From Pseudoscleropodium purum (Eukaryota > Streptophyta > Bryopsida > Hypnales > Brachytheciaceae): a DNA stretch of 64,000 nucleotides. Of the stretch, positions 23,452 to 34,260 are shown one piece after another. The notes under the pieces were generated by a model. The model ran no database searches. It saw nothing but the letters and a program-made list of their open reading frames with translations, and was not told the DNA's origin. The translations under genes and the position numbers were made by a program. The stretch covers positions 7,122,173 to 7,186,172 of the forward strand of contig OZ017798.1 of NCBI GenBank assembly GCA_963969395.1, read 5' to 3'. Within the stretch, counting starts at the first letter, position 1. Each line of letters opens with the position of its first letter.

Positions 23452-25268
23452 ATGATCGACTGGAATACATTTTAACGCCCGAGTACAGCAACATAATTGT
23501 CTGCGTACAAGCGTGGGACCTACCTAGCTTAGAGGTTCCATTGGCATGGATGAAATGTAGGGAGAAGCTTGTAATTTGCGCACTGTCACGTAATATATAG
23601 CTTGTCACGATTATCATGGCAGAGACAGGATCTCTGCGCAAGTGCGGTTCTTTTTTTGCAGTTCGAGCTGAGTCTTCCGTTCCTGAATAGCTCGAAGTTT
23701 CACATGTAGATTTGAATAATTGGAAGCTATTCTCACGACCGCATGTACAAATTCAAGTCTCGAGGGCTTGTTTCAATTTTCAAAAGCCCAAATGATTGTC
23801 TTCAGTCTTTTGCAAAAAATAAAACTTTACCAATTGTGATCATGATGCTTGAAGTTAAAGTTTCATCTTTCAAAATTTTTGATCATGATGCTTGAATTTT
23901 TTTTCAATGTAAAGAGAAAGTAGAAATGGTAAAAGTATAGTTTAAAATGCAATATTGTTAAGAATTTAGTGAACGCATGGGACCAAAAGTGTCCTCACGC
24001 ATAGTTTAGAAGTCCAATTTGATGTCCTCACTTATAGTCTGCAAGGCGAATTTGATGTCCTCAAAGTCGAAGTCCAATTTGAAGTGCTGAATCCATGTCG
24101 GCACATAATCTAGAAATCCAATTTGAATTGCTGTAACTTCAAATGTTCCAAGTTCATGGGTTCATCGATGTTCGAACACTTCAGCATCCAATTTGGTGAA
24201 ATTTTCAGATCAACCCAAGGTGTTCCAAGTTCACAGGTTTATCGATGTTCAAATTCAATAGAAATTCCTTGTGAAAACTCAATAAAACTCGTGAAATTTT
24301 CAGAGTAAACAATTCAAAGTTCGAAATCTGGACATTTTGGATTGCAATAAATTTCAACATCTTCTTTTTATAGTGTCCATTTTCAATAATACTTTTTAGA
24401 AAAGTTGTGCATACAAGTTTAGTTTGTGGAAATAAAATTTCATATCAATCCAAAAAGTTATGAATGACTTAAAAACATTTTAGTAGAAGACCTTGGACAC
24501 TTAGAGGTTAAAGAATTGAAAAATTCCAATTTCAATGCTTACAAAGTTGTAATAAACAATCTACATTCTATATTTCTAATTATCTTAAAAAATCTTGAAA
24601 ATTTAGTTCAAAAATAAATTTGAAAGTTTATATTTGAGTACACATCCACAAATAAGATCTCCTCATGACCTTAAGATTCAATCAAAATAGAATGTTTCCA
24701 ATCTTTAATATTTATATGTACATAATAAAAATAATAAAATTTATTAATAAAAAAATATTTTTTCTAAACTAACTAGTTTGCTTGGGTTGAAAATAAAAGT
24801 TGGTGTCGAACCATAACATCAAATATCAACAACCAAAATGGTCTAAAGTTTAGAAAATCCTCATGTATAAGTCATCTAGTATGTAACAACTCTGATTGTG
24901 ACTATCTTAAATGATTGTCAAAGCGCAATAAAACTAAGTGGTGTGGATATATCTCTATCCTATTCTACGTTGGTCAACCACCTCCAAAAGATTCTACTTT
25001 TCCTTATAAGACATGCAAAATTCCACTTCATTGTATTAATGTCTATGTCCATGTTTGTGATGTTAAAATATATTATGTATTCAATGACACTACCATCATG
25101 ACTAGAGCATGCATTCATTTGAGAAACTATAGACACTATCACCAGTGTTGTGTTGAAAGCATTTGCCTCGAGAAATCATAGAGATTTTGGCTGCGACCAA
25201 AAATGGCTTGGAGATGAAAAAAGTCGTAAGATGATAAAAAAAACACAAAAGTGAACTCGTCACTCGTA
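23452..25268. other. FRO 3' flank grading into AT-rich DNA, no gene
   Basis: Near 24.0-24.3 kb the phrase GTCCAATTTGA recurs loosely (e.g. AAGTCCAATTTGATGTCCTC, AAATCCAATTTGAATTGC). At 24.9-25.2 kb two overlapping frames are rich in Cys/His, but I could not place them in a family. Confidence 0.4.
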
Positions 25269-25276
25269 GATTCACT

Positions 25277-25548
25277 CATGGTTGTCATAGTGGACGGACA
25301 TCCAGTTCGCCCGTCCGTTGGAGGTCCCGCCCATCCGATACAGTCACTTTCTGATAACGAAAAATTAGGCCATGTGGATACTATGTGGATTAAGGAACAT
25401 GTTGGGCACGGACGAGATCGTCAAAGCCCTGAATTTCACATTCCAAAGTGACATGTCATTCCGCAAAATTGCAGAAGTTACAAAATTAAAGCCGTCCGGA
25501 CCGTCCGTCCGGTCCGATGATCCTAACTCGCCCGTTATGACAACCATG
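25277..25548. mobile_element. non-autonomous hAT-like element, CATGGTTGTCAT termini
   Basis: 272 bp bounded by CATGGTTGTCATAGTGG and ATGACAACCATG. Perfect 8-bp target duplication GATTCACT at 25269-25276 and 25549-25556. Interior is the reverse complement of much of 16772-17085 (GGACATCCAGTTCGCCCGTC, GATACAGTCA). Confidence 0.9.
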
Positions 25549-25557
25549 GATTCACTC

Positions 25558-25854
25558 CAGGGTTGACAAGACGATCGAACGTAAGGGCCGTCCGGACGCG
25601 GACACTGTGTCCGTAATGTCCGCTGATATTCACGAACGCCGTCCACCCCGTTCGCCCGTCCGCCCCGATACGGCCGGCCGATCGACACGCGGACTGATCT
25701 GGTCCGCATGATCTGGGCGTCTGCCTCGGGCCGTCCGCCCCGCCCGTCCGCCTTCCGACGGCGGGAGGGACGCTACGTCCGCTAGCGTCCGTAAGGACGG
25801 ACGTCCAGGTTACGGACGCCTTTTTCGGGCGGACGTAGAGATTTGTCAACCCTG
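25558..25854. mobile_element. non-autonomous hAT-like element, CAGGGTTGAC family
   Basis: 297 bp with termini CAGGGTTGAC and GTCAACCCTG. 8-bp duplication ATTCACTC at 25550-25557 and 25855-25862, overlapping the preceding element's duplication by seven bases. Dense CGTCCG/CGGACG words; contains the core GCGGACTGATCTGGTCCGC at 25689-25707. Confidence 0.92.
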
Positions 25855-25862
25855 ATTCACTC

Positions 25863-26622
25863 TACTTCGAACTTAAACGTCGAATCTTCTAAACCGCCAC
25901 TGAATTGTTACCCGTTGACCTATCTTCTATTGGCTGGCTCTAAATGGGTGTAAGGTTTAAAGTGTATGATAAGATTCCACAGCTTCAGACGGGTAAAACG
26001 GGACGGCCAGACTACAAGCTAAACTGTCCAAAAGATTGGCTCCTAAACTTTCAAACTCCTAATGATTAGTTTTAAGAACCAAGCTTCACCGTGAGAACAA
26101 GCAAGTCCTGACCATGTAGGCCATTAATCTAACTTCGTCACCTAGTCTCAACCCTGTGGGCAATTAGTCCCACTTCATTACCCATAATACAAAATGAAGT
26201 TAACATTAGTGTAACCCAAGCCACTTGTAACAACAAATTTTATAAAGCTACAAGCCACACACACACAAGTCTTTAAAACTTCCTCCAATCTCCAACTTCA
26301 ATCTCCGATTCTCAAGTTGAACTTTAAATGAGTGTTGTCATTGTTTCACAATTTCAAATGAGGTAAGTGATAGCTTTTTGAAAAGCTAACATAAATTTCT
26401 ACTTTTCCTTCAAATTTCAAATAATTCTACTACTTTGTCCAACTTCTATGGCCATCCAAAGTTTTGACCTTGAGAAAAGAAAGGCAACAGACCCTCTTTT
26501 ATTTCCACACTGACAATTCTCTCATACAAACTTCAAATAAAATAAGTGATATCTTTATGAAAATTTAAAACAATTTTTTACACTCTTTCTAAATTTCATT
26601 GCAAACCAAAAACATGTCCATC
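25863..26622. other. intergenic, no gene seen
   Basis: Moderately AT-rich; no supportable feature. Confidence 0.4.
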
Positions 26623-26630
26623 TTTTATAA

Positions 26631-26939
26631 CAGGGTTGACGAATCTCAACGTCCGCCCCAAAATAGCGTCCGTTTTCCAGACGTCCGGACGCACGGACGC
26701 TTCCGGACGCAGCGTCCCGACCGCCGTCGGAAAGCGGACGGGCGGGGCGGACAGACGAGGCGGACGCCCAGATCGTGCGGACCAGATCAGTCCGCGTGTC
26801 GATCGGACGGCCGTAATCGGGCGGATGGACAGGCGGACGGACGGACGGGCGGACAGGCATGCGCTGCGTCCGCTGCAACCGCGAATGTCAGTGGACGCTG
26901 CGGACACAGCATTCGCGTCCAGATGTCCTGTCAACCCTG
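26631..26939. mobile_element. non-autonomous hAT-like element, CAGGGTTGAC family
   Basis: 309 bp, perfect 10-bp termini CAGGGTTGAC / GTCAACCCTG and perfect 8-bp duplication TTTTATAA (26623-26630, 26940-26947). The left end type is CGTCCGCCCCAAAATAGCG and the right end type GCGGACACAGC...; this orientation (A-left, B-right) is shared with 38619-38892. Core palindrome at 26777-26795. Confidence 0.95.
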
Positions 26940-27431
26940 TTTTATAAGTCTCAGCCTTTTAATTTTAAAGACAACAAACCTCCTTCCATTCAAATAAGTA
27001 CAACTTTTGATTTACAATTCCAAATCAAGCAAATGAGATCAATTTAGAAACTACATACTATGATACACAAATCTTGCAAATTTCATTTTAAATTTCTTCA
27101 AACTCACAACACAATGGGCCTCCAAACATTTGGATCCTTCCTAAACTCACAATGAAAAAGAAGATGAATAGTGTCCACCTTTTTCTCCACTTTATCTCCA
27201 TTCTAACAACACAAACAAGTGGAGTCATCCTCTAATTCACTCCCAAAATTACAACATCAATAATTGAGTATTTATTTGGCCTACAACTATTTCTTTATTT
27301 TTATTTTTGAAAGAAATTCACTTCAAATTCACCTAAAAGGTAAATTATTTGAATATTTCCTTCATACTACTTCATAAATACAAAATTATTGTAGGAAATC
27401 ATTCCAACTATGGAATGAAAACCTAAAAAAT

Positions 27432-27433
<2 letters not shown>

Positions 27434-27467
<34 letters not shown>
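27434..27467. repeat. (AT)17 microsatellite
   Basis: Uninterrupted AT dinucleotides, 34 bp. Confidence 0.95.
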
Positions 27468-27469
<2 letters not shown>

Positions 27470-28274
27470 AATAGAGATAAAAAAAACTAGAGCTCCAATC
27501 GAAATATCACTCTATCTGTAAGAATTTGAAGATGCGTTTAATGGTAGCAGTTACATAATCCACACGATTCACCTTAGTTAAAGGATTGACTAGCCTTTCT
27601 AACCATCATTAGTGACTACAACTCCCTTCGATAGATCTCATCCATGCAATAATATTGCTCATCGTTTAAACTTTCAAAACATTCTTCAAATGTGATTTTA
27701 CGGTTGCCAAACTCAACACATTCAACCTGCAACAAAATCACCAATGCCCAAACGTCACATTGAAAATGACCATGTCATCGTTTCTTCACGTGAGGTTGTT
27801 TTAGTGATCGAGATGGCCCAGCTTCATCTTTTGATCACTCATGTAGCAATGAAAGACTCAATGGCAGTTGTCGTTAATTTGGCAGTTGTAATAAAGAAAA
27901 TTCAAACTCACGCTCTAGTTGAAATTCTTCATTTTGAGACTCAAAAAAAACCCTTCAATTCGACATAAGATAATTTAAATAAAAAACAAAAAAGAAAAAT
28001 ATCAAATGAGATGAAACTTTTAAGTGAATTCTTCTCTATATAATTGCTTATAATGGCAAAGAGAAGGTATTACCTTGAAGTCACCTCGAATGATGTCATC
28101 TTCTTTATAATGTTACAAACATTTAAACCTATCTAAAAGATGTAAATATACATATTCTACATAATGTCTACATTTGCAGCACTACACCGATTTAATCATA
28201 CTATTAGAAAACTTCAAATTTTTTGTTGTTTTGGTTATATTGATGTGGCAAAATTCCACAAACTTCTATTTAAA

Positions 28275-28336
28275 TCAATAGATTTCTATCCAAGTGAACA
28301 GATTTCTATCCAGGTGAATAGATTTCTATCCAAATC
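28275..28336. repeat. 20-bp tandem repeat x3
   Basis: GATTTCTATCCA begins at 28281, 28301 and 28321 with an exact 20-bp period. Confidence 0.85.
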
Positions 28337-29381
28337 AACGCGACCAAAACAATAAAAAATTTGGATTTTCTACTAGTATCATAGGCGAGGTTTTCTAAAA
28401 CTCCTACTACCACTAATTCTATCATTGCTCTAACAACTAGTAAGTAATTTCTAGACAACCACTTTATACACAACAGTGATGGATTAAAGGAGATGTTATA
28501 GGGAAAGTCACGAGAAGATGTGATAGATAGATTCTAAATACTAAGCTCTTCCAACATCTTTAATACTATTTTTTCATTTTGTAGTATTAGCCAAGGTGGG
28601 GTGTAGATAGCATTATGAATATAAAAAAAATTTGATGTTTTAATATATTCATAACAACGTTTTTCTAGAACAAGGAAAAGAAAAGGTTTATTTGTTTAAG
28701 ATGTTAATAAAAGGACTTGGTAGTAGAGTAGACTTGGTCAAGCGCATGCAAGCCGAAGGAGATTTGAAAAATATTTGGCTTATATTTGACCACATCAAAT
28801 GTGTGAAAGATTGGACAACCATGGCTTGCCATGTTTATGACACCAGATGCAAGAGGATTATGACAATTGTTGTTTGTAACATGCAGTCCAAAGACATAGA
28901 AGTCTAATGCATCATGTGGAGGCTACTGAATGCTATCATGAGATGAATGGCGTGGAGAATGTAAACTTTAAAGGATTTATGGCAAATAGTGCACAAACAA
29001 ATTAGAATGTTGTTCATACCATATACGGCATAGGGGATCCAAAAATCAAAATGTTGAACCGTAAGCGAATATGTCTTTTGCACTAGAGTACTTTGTTGCA
29101 CCATCATATCCAAAAGCTCATTAAACTAGCTATGCAACATCAACATAATCAATTGTATAAGCAATACAAGGATTCAAGTACTATAGAAAAAGCAAAATAA
29201 TTGGCCATTCGATCTTGGTGGCTGTCATCTAGGGCAACTTCAAAAGATCATGCTATGCATGAATTGGAATTGTAGCTTGCTTTTTGGCACTTCCGCTATT
29301 GTCAATGGGGAGACTTCATGCAAATGGTAACTTTCACCCTAATATTTCAGTTTTTTTGTTTTCTTCTAATGCTATTGTTTA

Positions 29382-30024
29382 CAAGGTTGACAAATCAGTA
29401 CGTCCGCCCCAAAATAGCGTCCGTAACCCGGACGTCCGTCCTCACGGACGCCAGCGGACGTAGCGTCCTTCCTACCGTCGGAAGGCGGACAGGCGGGGCG
29501 GATGGACGGGGTGGACAGGGCGGTTCTTGTCTACTTTGAGTTAGTAGGGTTACATTTCCCAAAAAATTAATATAACTCATGAAAATGGTTTCTTTTCCCT
29601 TTAATTCTAAGGAAACATTTTTTTTTATTTTTTTTATAACAAATCGCGAACCATTGCACTTCATTTAATATTTAATTGTTTAAGGATTAAGGGAGTGACC
29701 GCAGACGGGGGGACAGGCAAACTAGGGTTGACAGGACAGTCAGACGTCCGGGATGTCCGGACACGGACGCTGTATTCGCAGCGTCCGCCCCGCCCATCCG
29801 CCTTCCGACGACGGGAGGGACGCTGCGTCCGCTGGCATTCGTGAAGACGAACATCCGAGTTACAGACGCTATTTTGGAGCGGACGTACTGATTTGTCAAC
29901 CCTGAGGCGGACGGGGCGGTCTCGACGGACACTACGTCCTTCGGGACTGCGAATGTCAATAGACGCTGCGAACACAGTGTCCGTGTCTGGACGTCCCAGA
30001 CGTCCAACCGTCCTGTCAATCCTG
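29382..30024. mobile_element. 643-bp CAGGGTTGAC-family element carrying a second one
   Basis: Left end CAAGGTTGAC with A-type sequence; right end TGTCAATCCTG with B-type sequence. Flanks ATTGTTTA (29374-29381) and ATTGCTTA (30025-30032) match at 7 of 8 bases. Its AT-rich middle includes CAAATCGCGAACCATTGCAC, the segment just inside the right end of the large element at 58.05-58.25 kb. It is therefore a deletion derivative joining both ends of that element. Confidence 0.8.
29723..29904. mobile_element. 182-bp element nested in the 29.4-30.0 kb element
   Basis: TAGGGTTGAC ... GTCAACCCTG in B-left/A-right orientation, opposite to its host. Flanks AGGCAAAC (29715-29722) and AGGCGGAC (29905-29912) differ at two positions, both G/A. 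Confidence 0.8.
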
Positions 30025-31784
30025 ATTGCTTATTAGATATCATTTTTGTATTATTTTAGAAATTATTTCTCTTTCATGATATAGGGATCCAACTAGGATA
30101 AGCTTGATATACCGCTAAGGGCAGAAAGGTGCCTTCACCAATTTCTATAAAGATAAAAATTTGTTACATATTATGAAAACCAAAGAGACTATCAAATTAA
30201 ATTAGATAAGTAGTGAGAGACCTCTTGAGGCCGAGAGGTCCCTCTTAGCCCCGAGAAGGACCTTGCCTTCTTTTATAAAAAATTCTAAAGCATAGCACTC
30301 TACAAAGTTTGTACATCATCAATGCATGTGGAGAGTTGAGGATTTACACAAATTGTATTGTAATCCTCTTATAGGATTTGATTATTGAAGAAATGGCAAA
30401 CATGCCATCATGCAATTTATCCAAAATGGTCCATCACAAATGGTTGCAAGCATCAAGTAATCGAGATAATGATTTATTTGCTGCCACTTTTGATGACTAC
30501 ATTTGAGCCTTCATGCAAATGAGAAATTATCAAGCTTTTTTTAATTGCACAACATCAAGGTTGGGGCCATCTAAAGAGGAGTTTAAATTAAGAGGTGCAA
30601 GATGTAGTAGTGACCCGAAGAAGATTGCCGAGGCATTGAATGTTCTTCCTAGAGCAATTGATGTTACAACACATGTCCTGCACTTGGAGGGTGAAGAAGT
30701 ATTTGGTAGTAGTAAGCGAAAGCTGGACCTTCCCATTGGGTCAAATGGTCATTGACCTGACAAGGTCAACTTTTCTCAGCCACGAGTCATGACTAGATCC
30801 ATACACATACCTATAGAAGTCTTAAAGGAAGTAGTTACGGTTGATAATTCTAGACACGTACTACGTATCACTACTGCATTGGAGAGTGATTGTGACACTT
30901 CGTAATGGTATATTGCAAGACTATCCCACAAGTCAAGTTGCAGATGCCACACCCAACAAAGAGGATCAAATATTCGTTGTATTGCCCAAATTGCAAAGGG
31001 ATCTAAAGGCACTCTAGCTCCAACTTATTGCGATAGAAAGAAACAATGGAGTGGAAACAAGAAAATTGTAACAAATTTTTGGTTTTGTCCAAATGATATT
31101 GAACGATGTGTTCACGGCTCTAAAAGTGCTTGGGTAATTAATTGACCTCAAGTACAAGATGCATGGCCTATGTTGACTTACTTGACTAGTACTAGTTTGA
31201 ATTGACAAGAAACACTTTTACTACAAGAAGCTGACTTTCAACTCCAAAAGTGACCATCTATGTCACCAAAACAATTATTTACAATGTCAAATGTCTTCAA
31301 GGTCATCCCTAATGATTAATCTAGCCCTTTGCATGTGGATGCCTATCCAACAACTCAAAGGAGCAAGCCCATTAGACAAATTGCAAATGTTCCTACTATA
31401 GAGCATTGCAATAAGTGGGAGAATGTTGGAAATGTCAAAGGAATTATTCTAGGAGTTATCGTGCTCCCCTTTCCAAGACTTGGAGCCATAATCTCCCTCC
31501 AATCTAGAACAGAGCCGAAGCACCAAGTTTATCAAATATCATTGGGAATGTATTTGGAGTGTACTTGTCCTGATTTTGTGAACATGGCTATCTCAGCAAT
31601 TGGTGGATGCCATCAATATGTTAATTGCAAGCATCTCTATTACTTATTTCATTACTTCTGCAAAATGAATCTGGTAGAAGACAAGTTCATACGTTCTCCA
31701 AGCGTCAAGTATAATGAAGTGAAGTGCCTCCTCATCATGGCTGGTATCATGAAAGTTCTAGACAAGGGTCTCCAAGATTTCTAA

Positions 31785-34260
31785 AGTTGAAGAATCTGAA
31801 GTTAAACATATAGTTATAGAAATAGTAGTTTTCCTTTGGACAACCACTATAATTTGATGGAATATATTATACAACTTTATTTCCATCATTGTGTATTTTT
31901 TTAATTGTGTTTTTTCTCTTCCTATGTATATTATTAATACTATAAATAATAACTCTAATACATATAGTGCATATCTATGGCAATAGGTCTATGGTAATAA
32001 GTCCTTAAATGTACCAAAAATGTACCAAAAATCTAAAATTCTGAACCTAATTTTAAAGTAATATTTGAATTTCTAAATATTATTGGATTTTCTTCTATTT
32101 TTTCATAATTCTAAATTCACCACTCACATAATTCTTGCTCACTATTCATAAGCTTACGCTCACATGTTCACAAAATAGCACCATTGATTGTAGGATCTAC
32201 CATTTCTATTGCATTCATTCAAGAAATAAAAGAAAACATGTTTCTTAAATATACTTGTAGGACCTTGTGCTAAAGTTAACTCAATTCATGCAATCATTAA
32301 TTTGATGATGTCTCACTATATAGATTGAAATATATTTGCATTCAAAGTGAAAGACTTTTTTTTTTTTAAAAGATGCTTTCCTTGAACCCAAAACAAAAAG
32401 CTCTATATCTTTCACACCACTAATTCAAGTGGAATGAATTCAAGCTTATTATTTAGATAGAAATATAATCTATAGGAAAAAAGTACTAACAATTTTATTT
32501 TCATTTTTTGTGGATATTTTTTTATTGCTTAATCTCATATATTTTGAAGTTATTGTGGTATAACTTTTGCTTTTGGGTCCCAATTGAAATAATAAAAATT
32601 ATATTCATAGTAGAAAGCTAATAAATTTTTCTACCTTATGAAAAAATTTCAAAAAGTTTCACTAAAAATGGAGCTCATGGAAAACCTACTCCAAATATAA
32701 TTTGTTTGTTATAGGGATTATGGAACTTCAAGGGTTAAAAAACAATACAATGAATAAAATATCTAATTTTCAATAAGTATATATTTGATAGTAAGGTTTA
32801 TGCATTCCACATTTAAAAGTCATCTAAAAATGGATGGGGAGAACCATAGGATTGTACGGCATATATTGCAATGTGCAAATTAGGCCATCCCTAGATGGAT
32901 GATGAATAAATGATATGGATGAAATTCATTTGCACATCATGTCTATGAGAGTCTTTTTTTATTGCGGGATAGGCTAGGCTATCATTTTTGGCCCAATGGC
33001 CCTACTTGCAACATTTGAATGCTAATTAGATCAACTACCACAAATAAAGCTTTTTTAACAACTTGACTTTTTAAATTCTATTTTTAGTCATTTATATTTC
33101 AATAATTTTGACATTAATATTTTGGATCTGACATCACTATTTATGACTCTAATATGCTTTTTTTTAATATAAAAAAAAAATCTTTATGAGTGCTTAAATT
33201 TAAACATTTGTCACTCATTGCTCTTTATTCCCTGCTCTAGTATTGTTGTCCAAGGATGTACACATTATCAAAATAACTAACAAACTTGCATCTTCAATAA
33301 AGCAAAATTCAAGTTCCAAAGAAACTCATTGTACAAAAAAAAAAAGTTGCATCCCAATTTATGGAGGGAAGCCTCTTCGGTATTGAAGAAGATCATAAGG
33401 AGGTGGTAAAAAAGAAATTGTCTACGAAGTCAATATTGCTTTCTTGGATGAAAGGTTTTGAAATCACAAAAGAAATAATGAACCACAATAGAATAAAGTG
33501 TTACATTTCTCCAAATAAACCTTAACAATATTCTTTGGTTCCAAAGAGTCCTAAACCATAGTGAAACTACAATGTAGAATTAGTTGTTATATTTCTCCAA
33601 ATGAACCTTGAAGGTGCTATTTGGTTTCAAGGAGCCCTAAGCCAGCTTCAAAATAGTTAATAGAATTTTGTTGTCAACAATGCAAATCTAAATGATTTTG
33701 GAAAAAAATTGTTTTGGAAAAAAAAAATTTTAATTACATTCCATTTTCTAGAATATACACTATAATATGAAAATGAAATCTTTTGGGGATGGATGATGAA
33801 TGGATGATATGGATGAAATTCATTTGTATATGGATGAATGGATGTCCCTCTATACAATATTTGATTGCAACATTGATTATTTTAAATACAAAATTTGTAA
33901 ATTATTTTTAAAAATTTAATTTTTTTTGGTTTTTGAAATTACCATTTTTGGATTCGACAATACTATTTATTACTCCAACACGTCTATTTTTAGTAAAAAT
34001 CCTTTTAGTAAACACTCAAATCTAAATGCTTATTGCTCAATGCTCGTTGCTCCCCGCTCACACTCTAGTGTTGTTGCTTGTTGGTATGTTGGGGTGAATG
34101 GTACCTATTACATTTCCTTTAAAGTTTATCATATGTCCATAGTAGTCAAGTCAATTCCTAATGTACTACCTTACATGATGATGTCTCAAAGATATTATGT
34201 TTTAATTTTATATACAAATAGAAGATGCAACTACAGAAACATTTGATTCTATCGTGAAGA
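31785..34260. other. AT-rich DNA with diverged direct repeats
   Basis: 32890-33260 and 33780-34090 share GGATGATGAAT, GATATGGATGAAATTCATTT and, further on, CTCATTGCTC/CTCAATGCTC...CTAGTRTTGTTG in the same order, about 890 bp apart. At 33.50-33.64 kb a ~87-bp unit (TTTCTCCAAATAAACCTT ... CCTAA) is present twice. No gene seen. Confidence 0.45.

Larger units (their letters stand above)
26948..28691. other. AT-rich intergenic DNA with simple repeats
   Basis: (AT)n occupies 27434-27467. A 20-bp unit (GATTTCTATCCAAGTGAACA and variants) repeats three times from 28281. No gene is supported. Confidence 0.5.
28692..31784 (+). pseudogene. Mutator-like transposase relic with SWIM zinc finger
   Basis: The N-terminal part (28692-28907) has KDWTTMACHVYDTRC and IVVCNMQSKD, like the central region of a MULE-type transposase. 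The same frame continues past a TAA with CIMWRLLNA, and further frames give FKGFMANSAQT and RSWWLSS. The C-terminal part 31329-31784 is open for 151 codons and contains a SWIM finger: C78-T-C80-P-D-F ... C100-K-H102 (CxCxnCxH), the finger that follows MULE transposase domains. A CAGGGTTGAC element (29382-30024) interrupts it. Numerous stops; non-functional. The MULE assignment rests on the SWIM finger and overall order. Confidence 0.5.

Noticed and set aside
25535..26997. Arg/Pro/Gly-rich frames of 60-130 codons on both strands across CGGACG arrays (also 29.4-30.0, 50.1-50.6, 52.9-53.4, 55.7-56.0 kb)
   Set aside because: Stop-free by base composition in several frames at once; they coincide with transposon arrays bounded by inverted termini and target duplications.
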